Origin: Betaproteobacteria bacterium
Lineage (GTDB): Bacteria > Pseudomonadota > Gammaproteobacteria > Burkholderiales > WYBJ01
DNA: 64,000 nucleotides
Reading direction: 5' to 3'
Assembly: GCA_009377585.1 (NCBI GenBank)
Contig: WHTS01000008.1
Location: 7,438 to 71,437 of the forward strand
Part shown: piece after piece, positions 42,683 to 49,787 of the stretch
How positions within the stretch are numbered: position 1 is the stretch's first letter
Layout: each line of letters starts with the position of its first letter
Program-made: the position numbers and the translations under genes
Notes under the pieces: generated by a model
The model's input: only the letters and a program-made list of their open reading frames with translations
Told to the model about the DNA's origin: nothing
Database searches by the model: none

Positions 42683-43606
42683 TCAGGCGACGGCGCGCAT
42701 CTGGAAATCGCCTTTCGCGGCGGCGCAGTCGGGGCAGATCCAATCCTCGGGGACGTCTTCCCAGCGCGTGCCCGGTGCGATGCCTTCGTCCGGCAGGCCC
42801 TTCGCTTCGTCGTAGCTGAACGCGCACAGCTCGCACTGCCACACCCGGTAGCGGGCCGAGTCGGGCTTGGCGATCATCGGTTGCGCGGCAACATCGACAC
42901 GCGGGAAGTTGAGCACCAATGCTTCCAGCCCCTCGGGTCCGGCGTGCAAGCCGAATGCGGGCTCGTCGGGCTTGACGAACACGATCGTGATCGCGCCGTG
43001 GGCTTTGCCGGCGTACACGAGGCTTCCCTGGGTGATCACCACGTACTGCCCGTTGCCGCTAGCGGGATCGGGTGCGAGCGCGCGCGCATTCGGTTGCAGC
43101 GTAAGCGCATAGCAGGCGAGGCCGCGTTCGTCTTCGAGCTGCGCGAAGGCCGAGATGCCGAGCGGATCGCCGGACACGAACCGGGGCGCCTCGGTCACTT
43201 GCCAGGGCTTGCGGCCGGGCACCTGCACGAGCTTTTCGCGCTGTGCCGGCAGGTACTGCGCGCCGGGATCCCAATGCGCGCGCAGGGTGAGGAAGCCGAG
43301 CCCTTCGTCGGCGAACCGGATCGGCCCGTAGGGCGTGTGCGCGCGGGCAAAATGCACCGCATGCAGCGCGAGCGGATGGCGGCCGAGAACGCCGCCGCCG
43401 TGGGCGATGACCTGGAACTGGTCCACTTGGTGGAAGTGCGGGTGGATCACCCGCTCGCGCGTGCCTTCGGCGAGGAAAGCGACCGGCGCATCTACCACGC
43501 CCTCGGGGGGCACGAGAAAATTGGTGCGCCAGGCAAGCCCGCCAGTGGGCACCTCGCGCTGTTTGCGGTTGTCCTTCACGTCGTCGAAGGCAGCGATCTG
43601 GGCCAT
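42683..43606 (-). CDS. cupin-like protein with C-terminal rubredoxin domain
   Basis: A 307-residue protein. The first 240 residues or so look like a double-stranded beta-helix (cupin-type) with [18 protein letters not shown], which offers His ligands for a metal. The last 55 residues are a rubredoxin-type iron site: [15 protein letters not shown] and [16 protein letters not shown], i.e. two CxxC pairs. A rubredoxin fused to a cupin suggests an oxygenase with its own one-electron donor. It lies about 110 nt upstream of the MmgE/PrpD gene on the same strand. Confidence 0.82.
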   Translation of the reverse strand: MAQIAAFDDVKDNRKQREVPTGGLAWRTNFLVPPEGVVDAPVAFLAEGTRERVIHPHFHQVDQFQVIAHGGGVLGRHPLALHAVHFARAHTPYGPIRFADEGLGFLTLRAHWDPGAQYLPAQREKLVQVPGRKPWQVTEAPRFVSGDPLGISAFAQLEDERGLACYALTLQPNARALAPDPASGNGQYVVITQGSLVYAGKAHGAITIVFVKPDEPAFGLHAGPEGLEALVLNFPRVDVAAQPMIAKPDSARYRVWQCELCAFSYDEAKGLPDEGIAPGTRWEDVPEDWICPDCAAAKGDFQMRAVA

Positions 43607-43701
43607 TGCGTTTCTCCCCCGATAGCAACCCTCAATTGTAACCGGGCCGGGCCGAAGCGGCGGTACTTGCGATCCGGCATGCCGGGCATGCATAGTTCGC
43701 C

Positions 43702-43758
43702 AGTGTCCTGAGTCCGAGGTTCGTCGCAGAGATCGCGAACGTCTGCCCTCAGGACACT
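43702..43758. repeat. 11-bp inverted repeat in a 57-bp element
   Basis: AGTGTCCTGAG (43702-43712) and its exact complement CTCAGGACACT (43748-43758) enclose 35 nt that hold a shorter inner match (GTTCG...CGAAC). It sits directly upstream of the bifunctional nuclease gene and about 95 nt upstream of the divergent cupin-rubredoxin gene. It may be a transcription attenuator, an operator or a small palindromic mobile unit. Confidence 0.8.
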
Positions 43759-43781
43759 ACCGTCGGCCAAGGAGGATCGAC

Positions 43782-44291
43782 ATGCGAGCTCGAACTGGCG
43801 AAATCTGGCGCCTTGCGGCGGCCATGATGGCGATCGCGCTTGCTGCGCCGGCGTGCGCGGCCGAAACGCCGAGCGAAGACAACGTGCGCGTTCAGAGCGT
43901 GGAGGTGGTGGCGAGCGCGCTCGGTGCCGTGGTTCTGCTCAAGGTCGACAACAAGGCGATTCCGGTGTTCGTCGATCAGACGGTTGCGGCGTCGATCCAC
44001 GCCGCGCTCACGCGCAGCAAGCTGCCGCGCCCCCTCTCGCACGACCTGATGCACAGCATATTGGAATCCTACGGCGGCAAGGTCACGCAGGTGGTGGTGA
44101 CGCTGCGCGAAGCGACCTTCTATGGCGCGCTCAGCATCGATCTCGGCGGTGAAGCCAAGGTCTTCGATGCCCGCTCCTCGGATGCGATCGCGCTCGCGAT
44201 CCATTTTTCCGCGCCCATACTCGTCGGCCGTTCCCTGCTCGAAAGCGCCGGGCGCGAGCTGGGCGATCCGCCGGGTTCGCAGCGCCTGTAA
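43782..44291 (+). CDS. DUF151 bifunctional nuclease-domain protein, exported
   Basis: A 169-residue protein with a signal peptide (about 1-26, ending ACAAE) and a BFN/DUF151 domain (about 35-150): VVLLKVDNKAIPVFVDQTVA, LSHDLMHSILESYGGKVTQV and ARSSDAIALAIHFSAPI. Plant and bacterial members act as RNases and DNases; here the domain would be periplasmic, which is less usual. A strong ribosome-binding site (AAGGAGG) precedes ATG 43782. Confidence 0.9.
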   Translation: MRARTGEIWRLAAAMMAIALAAPACAAETPSEDNVRVQSVEVVASALGAVVLLKVDNKAIPVFVDQTVAASIHAALTRSKLPRPLSHDLMHSILESYGGKVTQVVVTLREATFYGALSIDLGGEAKVFDARSSDAIALAIHFSAPILVGRSLLESAGRELGDPPGSQRL

Positions 44292-44364
44292 CGATTCAAC
44301 TGGAGCCAGCGGTTCGAACTACCAGCCTTTCGTAAAGTTGATGCCAATGGACGAGCACTGAACG

Positions 44365-44473
44365 CTCCCCTCTCCCTCTGGGAGAGGGGTTGGGGGTGAG
44401 GCCGGGAATTCGCGGACCATGGTCCGCGCCGGCCGAACGGCATCGGCCTGCATGCCGATGCGCGCACTGCAAG
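44365..44473 (+). repeat. dispersed repeat A, full copy
   Basis: Nearly identical to the copy at 17197-17305 across about 109 bp, including both palindromes (GCGGACCATGGTCCGC and the CATCGGCCTGCATGCCGATG core). It lies between the DUF151 gene and the thiamine-diphosphate enzyme. Confidence 0.92.
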
Positions 44474-44530
44474 GAAGGGAGCCGAGCGCCAACCATTTCG
44501 GAAAAGCTCGGCAATCACGGGAGATCCGCC

Positions 44531-46186
44531 ATGAAGATCAAAGCTGCAAACGGTGTCGCGCGCATTCTGAAGGCCGAGGGCGTGCCCTGGGTGAGCTGCT
44601 ATCCGACCAGTCACGTCAACAATGCGCTGGGCGAAGAGGGCGTGCGCATCCTGATGATGGGTGAGGAGCGCTTCGCGGTCGGCGTCGCGGACGCCTTTTC
44701 GCGCGTGACCTGCGGCCAGCAGATCGGCGTATGCACGGTCATGGCGAGCCTCAATGCCGCCGGTATCCAGATGGCCTACGGTGCGATCGCCCAGGCGTGG
44801 GAGGATTCGTCTCCGCTACTCGTGATTGCCGAGGGCCTGAGTCAGGGTGCGAGCCGACACACGCATTACGACATGGCGGAGGCGCTCCGCCCGGTCACCA
44901 AGTGGGTGGGAAAGATCGATCGCGCCGAGCTGGTGCCGGACTACATGCGCCGCGCCTTCACCCATCTGCGCTCCGGCCGCCCCGGCCCGGTGCTGCTGCT
45001 CGTGCCGCGCGATCTGGGCGAGTACGACGAAGAGCGCTATCCCTATGTGCCGGTGAAGGGTTGGCGCAGCGCACCCGATCCGGACGACGTAGCGGCCGCG
45101 GTGACGGCGCTGCGCGCGGCCAAGCGGCCGCTGCTCCACGCCGGCGAGGGCGTCTATTACGCGGGTGCGACCGAGGAGCTGCGCCAATTCGCCGAGCTGG
45201 CGTCGCTGCCCGTGCTCACGACGCTGAAAGCCAAGGGCGCGTTCCCGGAGAATCATCCGCTCGCGCTCGGCGTGCGCGGCTCGCTCGCCGCGCATTTCCT
45301 GCAGGCTGCCGACCTGGTGTTCTCGATCGGCTCGAGCCTCTTCCCCAATCGCTTCAGCCACGCGATTCCGGAACCGCAGGCGAAAACGATCGTGCAGTGC
45401 GCCGTGGACACGCTCGACATCAATCGCAGCTACGAGACGCGGCACGCGGTGATCGGCGATGCCCAACTTACGCTGCGGGCCCTGATCGCCGAATACACCA
45501 AGCAGGCGGGCGGGGCGCGCAAGGATGCCGCGCTGTTGGAGGAGATCGCGGCCGGGCGGCAGGAATTCCAGGCGCAGTTCCGTCCCTGGCTGGAATCGGG
45601 CGACAAGCCGATCAATCCCTACCGCGTGATCGGCGACCTCATAAAGGTGCTCGATCCAAGAGCATCGTTCGTGACCGCCGATTCGGGCAACACGCGCGAC
45701 CAGACCAGCACGGTGTACGAAGCGCAGATTCCCCGCGGCCACCTCGGCTGGGGCAACGTGTCCACGCTCGGCTTCAGCCTGGCCGGAGCGATCGCAGCCA
45801 AGCTCGCGTATCCGCAGCGCCAGTGCGTCAACATCACCGGCGATGCCGGCGTGTGCTACATGATGGGCAACTTCGAGGCGGTGGCGCGCTATGGCATCGG
45901 CATCACGACCGTGCACATCAACAACGGCGGTTATTCGGGCTACGGCCCCGGATTCTGGGGCAAGGGTCACGATCCGTACACCTGGAAGGTGTCCGACCAC
46001 GGCTCGGCGTGCATGGCTTCGATGGCACGTTCACTCGGTTTTCATGCCGAGGACGTGACCGAGCCGGCCGAGATCGTTCCGGCGTTCGAACGCGCTTTCG
46101 CGGAAAACGCCAAGGGCCGGCCCGCGCTGCTGGAATTCATCTGCTCGCATCATCCGGTCCACGGCGGCTGGGTGGGACGGGAGTGA
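44531..46186 (+). CDS. thiamine-diphosphate-dependent enzyme, acetolactate-synthase superfamily
   Basis: A 551-residue ThDP enzyme. The catalytic Glu lies in MMGEERFAVGVADAFSRVTC, the pyrophosphate motif is ITGDAGVCYMMGNFEAV with HINNGG, and the central NAD-like domain has LVFSIGSSLFPN. The residue after GD is Ala instead of the usual Gly, and the loop carries an unusual YSGYGPGFWGKGHDP sequence, so this is not classical acetolactate synthase. GGGAG precedes ATG 44531. It is only distantly related to the ThDP enzyme at 30755. Substrate unknown. Confidence 0.9.
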   Translation: MKIKAANGVARILKAEGVPWVSCYPTSHVNNALGEEGVRILMMGEERFAVGVADAFSRVTCGQQIGVCTVMASLNAAGIQMAYGAIAQAWEDSSPLLVIAEGLSQGASRHTHYDMAEALRPVTKWVGKIDRAELVPDYMRRAFTHLRSGRPGPVLLLVPRDLGEYDEERYPYVPVKGWRSAPDPDDVAAAVTALRAAKRPLLHAGEGVYYAGATEELRQFAELASLPVLTTLKAKGAFPENHPLALGVRGSLAAHFLQAADLVFSIGSSLFPNRFSHAIPEPQAKTIVQCAVDTLDINRSYETRHAVIGDAQLTLRALIAEYTKQAGGARKDAALLEEIAAGRQEFQAQFRPWLESGDKPINPYRVIGDLIKVLDPRASFVTADSGNTRDQTSTVYEAQIPRGHLGWGNVSTLGFSLAGAIAAKLAYPQRQCVNITGDAGVCYMMGNFEAVARYGIGITTVHINNGGYSGYGPGFWGKGHDPYTWKVSDHGSACMASMARSLGFHAEDVTEPAEIVPAFERAFAENAKGRPALLEFICSHHPVHGGWVGRE

Positions 46187-46222
46187 CATGCGAGAGTCGC
46201 TTCGCCCCCGAAAACCACACCC

Positions 46223-46411
46223 CTTGCAGGGCGCGCATCGGCATGCAGGCCGATGCCGTTCGGCCGGCGCGGACCGCCTCGGAGAGCTGCGTGGCCGGCT
46301 CGGTGGTCAGTGCCCTGGCGGTTGGCGTCGACTCGCTTTGCGGTCGATCCCCACAAGTGGGGCCCCTCGCCCGGTAAGCTCGCGCCGCTATGGTCCGCGA
46401 ATTCCCGGCCT
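46223..46411 (-). repeat. repeat A, inverted and split by repeat B
   Basis: 46223-46275 and 46391-46411 together give a minus-strand copy of repeat A. Between them lies an insert of about 115 bp holding the repeat B core (TCGCTTTGCGGTCGATCCCC). The break falls at the centre of the GGACC/GGTCC palindrome. Confidence 0.82.
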
Positions 46412-46429
46412 TACCCCCGTCGGCTACGC

Positions 46430-46556
46430 CGACACCCCGCCTCGTGAGAGGCGGGGAGATTGAATCTTCCCTCCCGTGAGAGGCGCGAGATTGAATCTTC
46501 CCCTCCTCGTCGAGGAGGGGCTGGACGCGACAGTGTCGCGGACGGGGTGGTCCGCG
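46430..46556 (+). repeat. GC-rich palindromic repeat (family C)
   Basis: CCCCGCCTCGTGAGAGGCGGGG, two copies of GAGATTGAATCTTCCC, and CCCCTCCTCGTCGAGGAGGGG, then GACGGGGTGGTCCGC. It forms strong hairpins between the convergent ThDP enzyme and CMD genes and probably works as a two-way terminator. Confidence 0.85.
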
Positions 46557-46557
46557 C

Positions 46558-47475
46558 TTACTTCCCGAAGCTCTCGACCTTCAACGGCGGATTGCCGATC
46601 TCGTCCAGCCGCTTGTCGTCGGCCATCACCTGCACGAACACTTCCAGCGCCTGCAGCATGGGCGGCATGCCGAAGTTGGCGCAGGTGAGAAACACGACCT
46701 CGAGCACCTCGCGCGGATGGGCGCCCTGACGCAGCGCCCCGCGCATGTGACCGCGCGCGTTGGTCTCTTCGCCGACGGCAAGGCAATCGCCCACCATGCA
46801 CAGCAGCCGCGTCTTGTCGTCGATCATGAAGCGCGCATACATGCCGCCATAGCAGAACTTCACCCACAGATCGGCCATGTCGGAGTCGATTGCGTCCAGC
46901 CACGACAGGATATTGAGGTGATGGCGCGGCCGCATGACGAGCCCGCGGCTGACCGCATGCCAGCCATGCTTCCCGATCAGCTCGGCGGCACGCGGATCGG
47001 CGGCATCGTCGGGATGCCATTTCTTGCGCTCGTCCTGGTACGAGCGGGTGCGGTCGTTGCCGTCCAGCGGCAGCTGCGTGCGGCGTAACTCGTCCAACAA
47101 ACCCGCGCTTTCCGCCACCCGGTGCAGCACTTCGATCGCCGGATCGACCACGGTATGGCCGCCGTAGACGATGCACTGAAGCACGATTTCGGCGATCTCG
47201 CGCACCGGCACCTTCGCGGCCAGTGCGGCATGGATGGAATCCTCCAGCGCGCCGTGGCTTTTCGCCATCGTGTACTGGCCGATCAGGACCAGGAGCCGCG
47301 TGCGCGTATCGAGCGCGGGCCGGCGGCCGAGACCCTTGATCGCGAAGTCCAGCCACAGCCGGGTGAAGTGCTGATCGATGTCGTCGCGCTGCGCGACGCG
47401 CCGCTCGAACGATTTCGGCTGTAGCGCCATGCCGGCTTCGAACGCGTCGGCGCCGTATTTGGAGTGCAAGGTCAT
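46558..47475 (-). CDS. double carboxymuconolactone-decarboxylase (CMD) domain protein
   Basis: A 305-residue protein with two CMD/AhpD-fold domains. The first (about 40-125) has LLVLIGQYTMAKSHGALEDS and REIAEIVLQCIVYGGHTVVD; the second (about 200-290) has CMVGDCLAVGEETNARGHMR and REVLEVVFLTCANFGMPPML. The CxxC pair of peroxidase-type AhpD is absent at the expected place, so it is closer to decarboxylase/lactonase-type CMD proteins. It lies 7 nt downstream of the 47483 gene and is probably in one operon with it and the selenoprotein gene. Confidence 0.88.
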   Translation of the reverse strand: MTLHSKYGADAFEAGMALQPKSFERRVAQRDDIDQHFTRLWLDFAIKGLGRRPALDTRTRLLVLIGQYTMAKSHGALEDSIHAALAAKVPVREIAEIVLQCIVYGGHTVVDPAIEVLHRVAESAGLLDELRRTQLPLDGNDRTRSYQDERKKWHPDDAADPRAAELIGKHGWHAVSRGLVMRPRHHLNILSWLDAIDSDMADLWVKFCYGGMYARFMIDDKTRLLCMVGDCLAVGEETNARGHMRGALRQGAHPREVLEVVFLTCANFGMPPMLQALEVFVQVMADDKRLDEIGNPPLKVESFGK

Positions 47476-47482
47476 TGGGTTC

Positions 47483-48595
47483 TCACTTTCTCATCGAGGC
47501 GATCGACGTAGCGAGACGTCCATCACCATGCTTCAGCGCTCGCGTCACGGCATGCGTATTGCCGAAGGTTGGGATGTAGGCCGAATGCTTGCCGGCGCCG
47601 CCGATCACGACCACGATGAAGTCCTCGGCGCGCTCCACCATCGACACCAGCGTGTCTGGATCGGCATCGCCGTACCGGTGCGCGAGCTTCATGCGAAAGC
47701 GCCGCTCGATATTCTCCTTCGAGAACTTGTGCATCGGCACGCGCCCGTGCTCGAACAGGAACTCCTTCACCGCCTGCTTCGAATAGCCGTCGCCGGCAAT
47801 CGTCGCCGCGTGCTCCGGGCTCAACAACACCACGGGTTCGGATGCGTAGTAGGTATTGTTCTGTCCCGTATTGGCGACGGTGCCCGCTATCGTGGTCAGA
47901 AGCCCGGCGGCGGTGTAGCTCTCGTGGTCGTTGACATTGTGCGGCGGCTCGGCGGCGACGACTGTCACGGTGGTGGCTTCGAGCGGAAAACCGCGCTCGA
48001 CATGCAGCGGCTGCCAGGGATTGCCCGCTTCGTTCTCGGCGGCACAGTAGGTGAACTTGGTCGGATCGCCGTAGGTCGACATGTCGCCGATCCCCGGGAT
48101 CGCGCCGCCGATGTTCACCAGCGATAGCCTCACCGCGCGGCCGATGGTCGCGTTGGCGCGATTGCCCGCACCCAGCGCGCTATGCCCGGAATTCATGCCG
48201 AGCTCCTGCGCGCCCGGCCCGTTGACGATGACGAGCGGCGCGCACGGATGCGTGGTCGCCTGGATGCCGTAGAGGTTGAACGGCTCCTCGGCCATCGCTT
48301 CGATGGCGAGCACGACCAACGGAAAATACTCCGGGCGGCAACCGGCCATGACGGCATTGGCCGCCAGGCGCAGCGGGGTCGCGGCGCCGAAACGAGGCGC
48401 CAGCATGGCGATCGGTTGATCCCAGGGTCGATCGCAGTAGGCGAGCATGCGCTCGACGCGTTCGGTCGTGGGCAGCACCACGGGTAGGCCATCGCTCCAG
48501 CCGTGCTGCATGCAATATTCGAACGCGGCCTCGGAATCGTCCTCGGCCTCGAAGCCGGCGCCGGGCTCGACCAGCAGCTTGTCGATGGCGCTCAT
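47483..48595 (-). CDS. unrecognised 370-residue partner of the UGSC selenoprotein
   Basis: A soluble 370-residue protein with no family I can name. Conserved-looking segments are CMQHGWSDGLPVVLPTTERV, AIEAMAEEPFNLYGIQATTH, NSGHSALGAGNRANATIGRA, NIGGAIPGIGDMSTYGDP and KHSAYIPTFGNTHAVTRAL. The last fits a nucleotide- or metal-binding loop followed by a thiol-poor end. The start ATG 48595 overlaps a 13-codon minigene stop (ATGA), which in turn overlaps the selenoprotein stop, so the three are translationally coupled. This points to joint action with the selenoprotein in one reaction or complex; the chemistry is unknown. Confidence 0.8.
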   Translation of the reverse strand: MSAIDKLLVEPGAGFEAEDDSEAAFEYCMQHGWSDGLPVVLPTTERVERMLAYCDRPWDQPIAMLAPRFGAATPLRLAANAVMAGCRPEYFPLVVLAIEAMAEEPFNLYGIQATTHPCAPLVIVNGPGAQELGMNSGHSALGAGNRANATIGRAVRLSLVNIGGAIPGIGDMSTYGDPTKFTYCAAENEAGNPWQPLHVERGFPLEATTVTVVAAEPPHNVNDHESYTAAGLLTTIAGTVANTGQNNTYYASEPVVLLSPEHAATIAGDGYSKQAVKEFLFEHGRVPMHKFSKENIERRFRMKLAHRYGDADPDTLVSMVERAEDFIVVVIGGAGKHSAYIPTFGNTHAVTRALKHGDGRLATSIASMRK

Positions 48596-48663
48596 TTGAG
48601 CATTTCCGCCAGTAGCTTCTCGGCAGCGCTCATTTCAGCATCTCCGCCAGCAGCTTCTCCAGC
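48588..48663 (-). repeat. 38-bp tandem duplication across the selenoprotein/partner junction
   Basis: Two diverged copies of a 38-bp unit holding the end of one gene and the start of the next (coding EKLLAEMLK then MSA). Copy boundaries lie near 48625-48626. Each copy contains an ATGA overlap. Several differences between copies show the duplication is not new. Confidence 0.88.
48592..48633 (-). CDS. 13-codon duplicated minigene between selenoprotein and partner
   Basis: ATG 48633 opens MSAAEKLLAEMLK and stops at 48592-48594. Its start overlaps the selenoprotein stop and its stop overlaps the partner start, both as ATGA. It arose from the 38-bp duplication. It is probably a translational relay more than a functional peptide. 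Confidence 0.35.
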   Translation of the reverse strand: MSAAEKLLAEMLK

Positions 48664-49166
48664 TGCGGCCAGGCGGCGTGGCCGCGGCCTTCCACCTGCT
48701 CGACGCTGATGCCGCCCAGCGGGTGCGGGATCATGATGATGGGCAGGTCGGGCACGCCGAACGTCTTCGCCTGCGCCTGCGCGAGGTTGAGAAACGGCTC
48801 GGTGCAGATGACCGCAGTGCGCAGCCCACGCTTCCGAAGCGTCGCCATGTCGTGGACACTCCACGACGTGCACGACCCTCAATCGGCCATCGCGCTCAAG
48901 ACGAAGTCCGCCTCGCGCGCGAGATCCTCCACGATTTCGGCCGCGGCCGGCCGCGAGGCCGCCGGCTTGCGGCGCTTGACGGTCGCGCTGATCGGAAGCG
49001 AATCTGCGGCGGCGTCGAGCAGGAACTGCAGCAGGTGATCCGCGTTCGCCTTGCTGTTGTCCAGGATGCCGATCCGGATGCCGGCGCCCTCGGCGCGCTT
49101 TCCGGCGGCGATGGTCGCGGCAGCGGCGACCGGGGCTTCAGGCGATACGCAACGTTTCAAGGTCAA
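48630..49166 (-). CDS. UGSC-family selenoprotein with in-frame TGA (Sec96)
   Basis: Read through the TGA at 48879-48881, the gene encodes 178 residues. An N-terminal part (RIGILDNSKANADHLLQFLL, later ADFVLSAMAD) joins U-G-S-C-TSWSVHD and MATLRKRGLRTAVICTEPFL. Both halves are in the same frame and belong together: UGSC proteins, known from computational selenoproteome surveys, have exactly this order, and Cys homologues read CGSC. The U-G-S-C site is a likely selenenylsulphide redox centre. The start is TTG 49166 with GAGGAG 8 nt upstream. A SECIS-like hairpin follows the TGA. A conventional annotation would split this into two hypothetical fragments. selA/B/C/D are not in the window. Confidence 0.9.
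48849..48867 (-). promoter_or_regulatory. bacterial SECIS hairpin for the in-frame UGA
   Basis: After the UGA come 11 nt and then GTCGTGGA-GTG-TCCACGAC, a perfect 8-bp stem with a 3-nt loop that starts with G. The distance from UGA to the loop is 19 nt, and 11 nt separate UGA from the stem base, as in E. coli fdhF. These match the known rules for SelB-binding elements. Confidence 0.82.
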
Positions 49167-49255
49167 TGTCGTGTCTCCTCATTTCCAATCTTGTTCGAGC
49201 AGGCGGATGCAGCGATTGTAAACGTGACCGTTGGTCTGCACCGCTAGCCGCGCGC

Positions 49256-49726
49256 TCATTGCGTTTTGGTGCCCGGCGGCAACTCGACGTTGCGGCGTAC
49301 TTCCAGCCTGGGCGATTCGATGGTGATCTCTTTCGGTTTCGCCACCAGGACGCTCAACTCGTAGTTGCCGGCTTGCGGAACCGAAACGATCAGCATGGTG
49401 TGGGCAAAGTCGCCGCCTTGCGGCATCTGGTTGGTGCCCGGGTTGTTGATGTTGAAGCTGCCGGTCGCGATCGGGGCGCCGTCGAGCGAAAGCGTGGCGC
49501 GGTAGCTGTTCCAGCGGTCCATCTCCGCGTACGCTGCCACCGTGGTGCCGCGTAGATTGAAAGCGATCGGATTCATGTCCGGGTCGAGATCGAGCCGCAC
49601 CGGCGCGAAGCTGCCGTCGTCGCCCTGCATCAAGGTGTGAACGGATTCGCGCGCACCGGTGAAAAGGCCCTCGCAGCCGGCGAGCAGCAGGACGAGAGCC
49701 GCGCACGCGAGTCGAGCGCGCATCAT
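49256..49726 (-). CDS. small lipoprotein, beta-sandwich-like
   Basis: A 156-residue lipoprotein with a clear lipobox (LVLLLAGCEG, Cys near residue 17). The mature part is predicted mostly beta (FAPVRLDLDPDMNPIAFNLR, YRATLSLDGAPIATGSFNIN, NYELSVLVAKPKEITIESPR). I do not recognise the family. ATG 49726 starts the signal peptide; an upstream in-frame ATG at 49795 would be coupled to the oxidoreductase gene stop. It lies 90 nt upstream of the selenoprotein gene on the same strand. Confidence 0.75.
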   Translation of the reverse strand: MMRARLACAALVLLLAGCEGLFTGARESVHTLMQGDDGSFAPVRLDLDPDMNPIAFNLRGTTVAAYAEMDRWNSYRATLSLDGAPIATGSFNINNPGTNQMPQGGDFAHTMLIVSVPQAGNYELSVLVAKPKEITIESPRLEVRRNVELPPGTKTQ

Positions 49727-49787
49727 GCCGCGGTTGCGGTGGCTCGTGAGCCCCCATTGCCGCGAGTCGCTGGCCGATCCTGCATGG

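Noticed and set aside
29918-46556. The clustered GC-rich palindromes as a CRISPR array
   Set aside because: Unit lengths and spacings vary, the units are hairpins without unique spacers of constant length, and no cas genes are present.
46558-47475. The CMD protein as a further selenoprotein or AhpD-type peroxidase
   Set aside because: No in-frame TGA and no CxxC (or UxxC) pair at the active-site position.
48592-48882. A 96-residue minus-strand reading frame across the UGA region
   Set aside because: It is in a different frame from both halves of the selenoprotein, is Arg/His-rich without a domain, and would hide the U-G-S-C reading.
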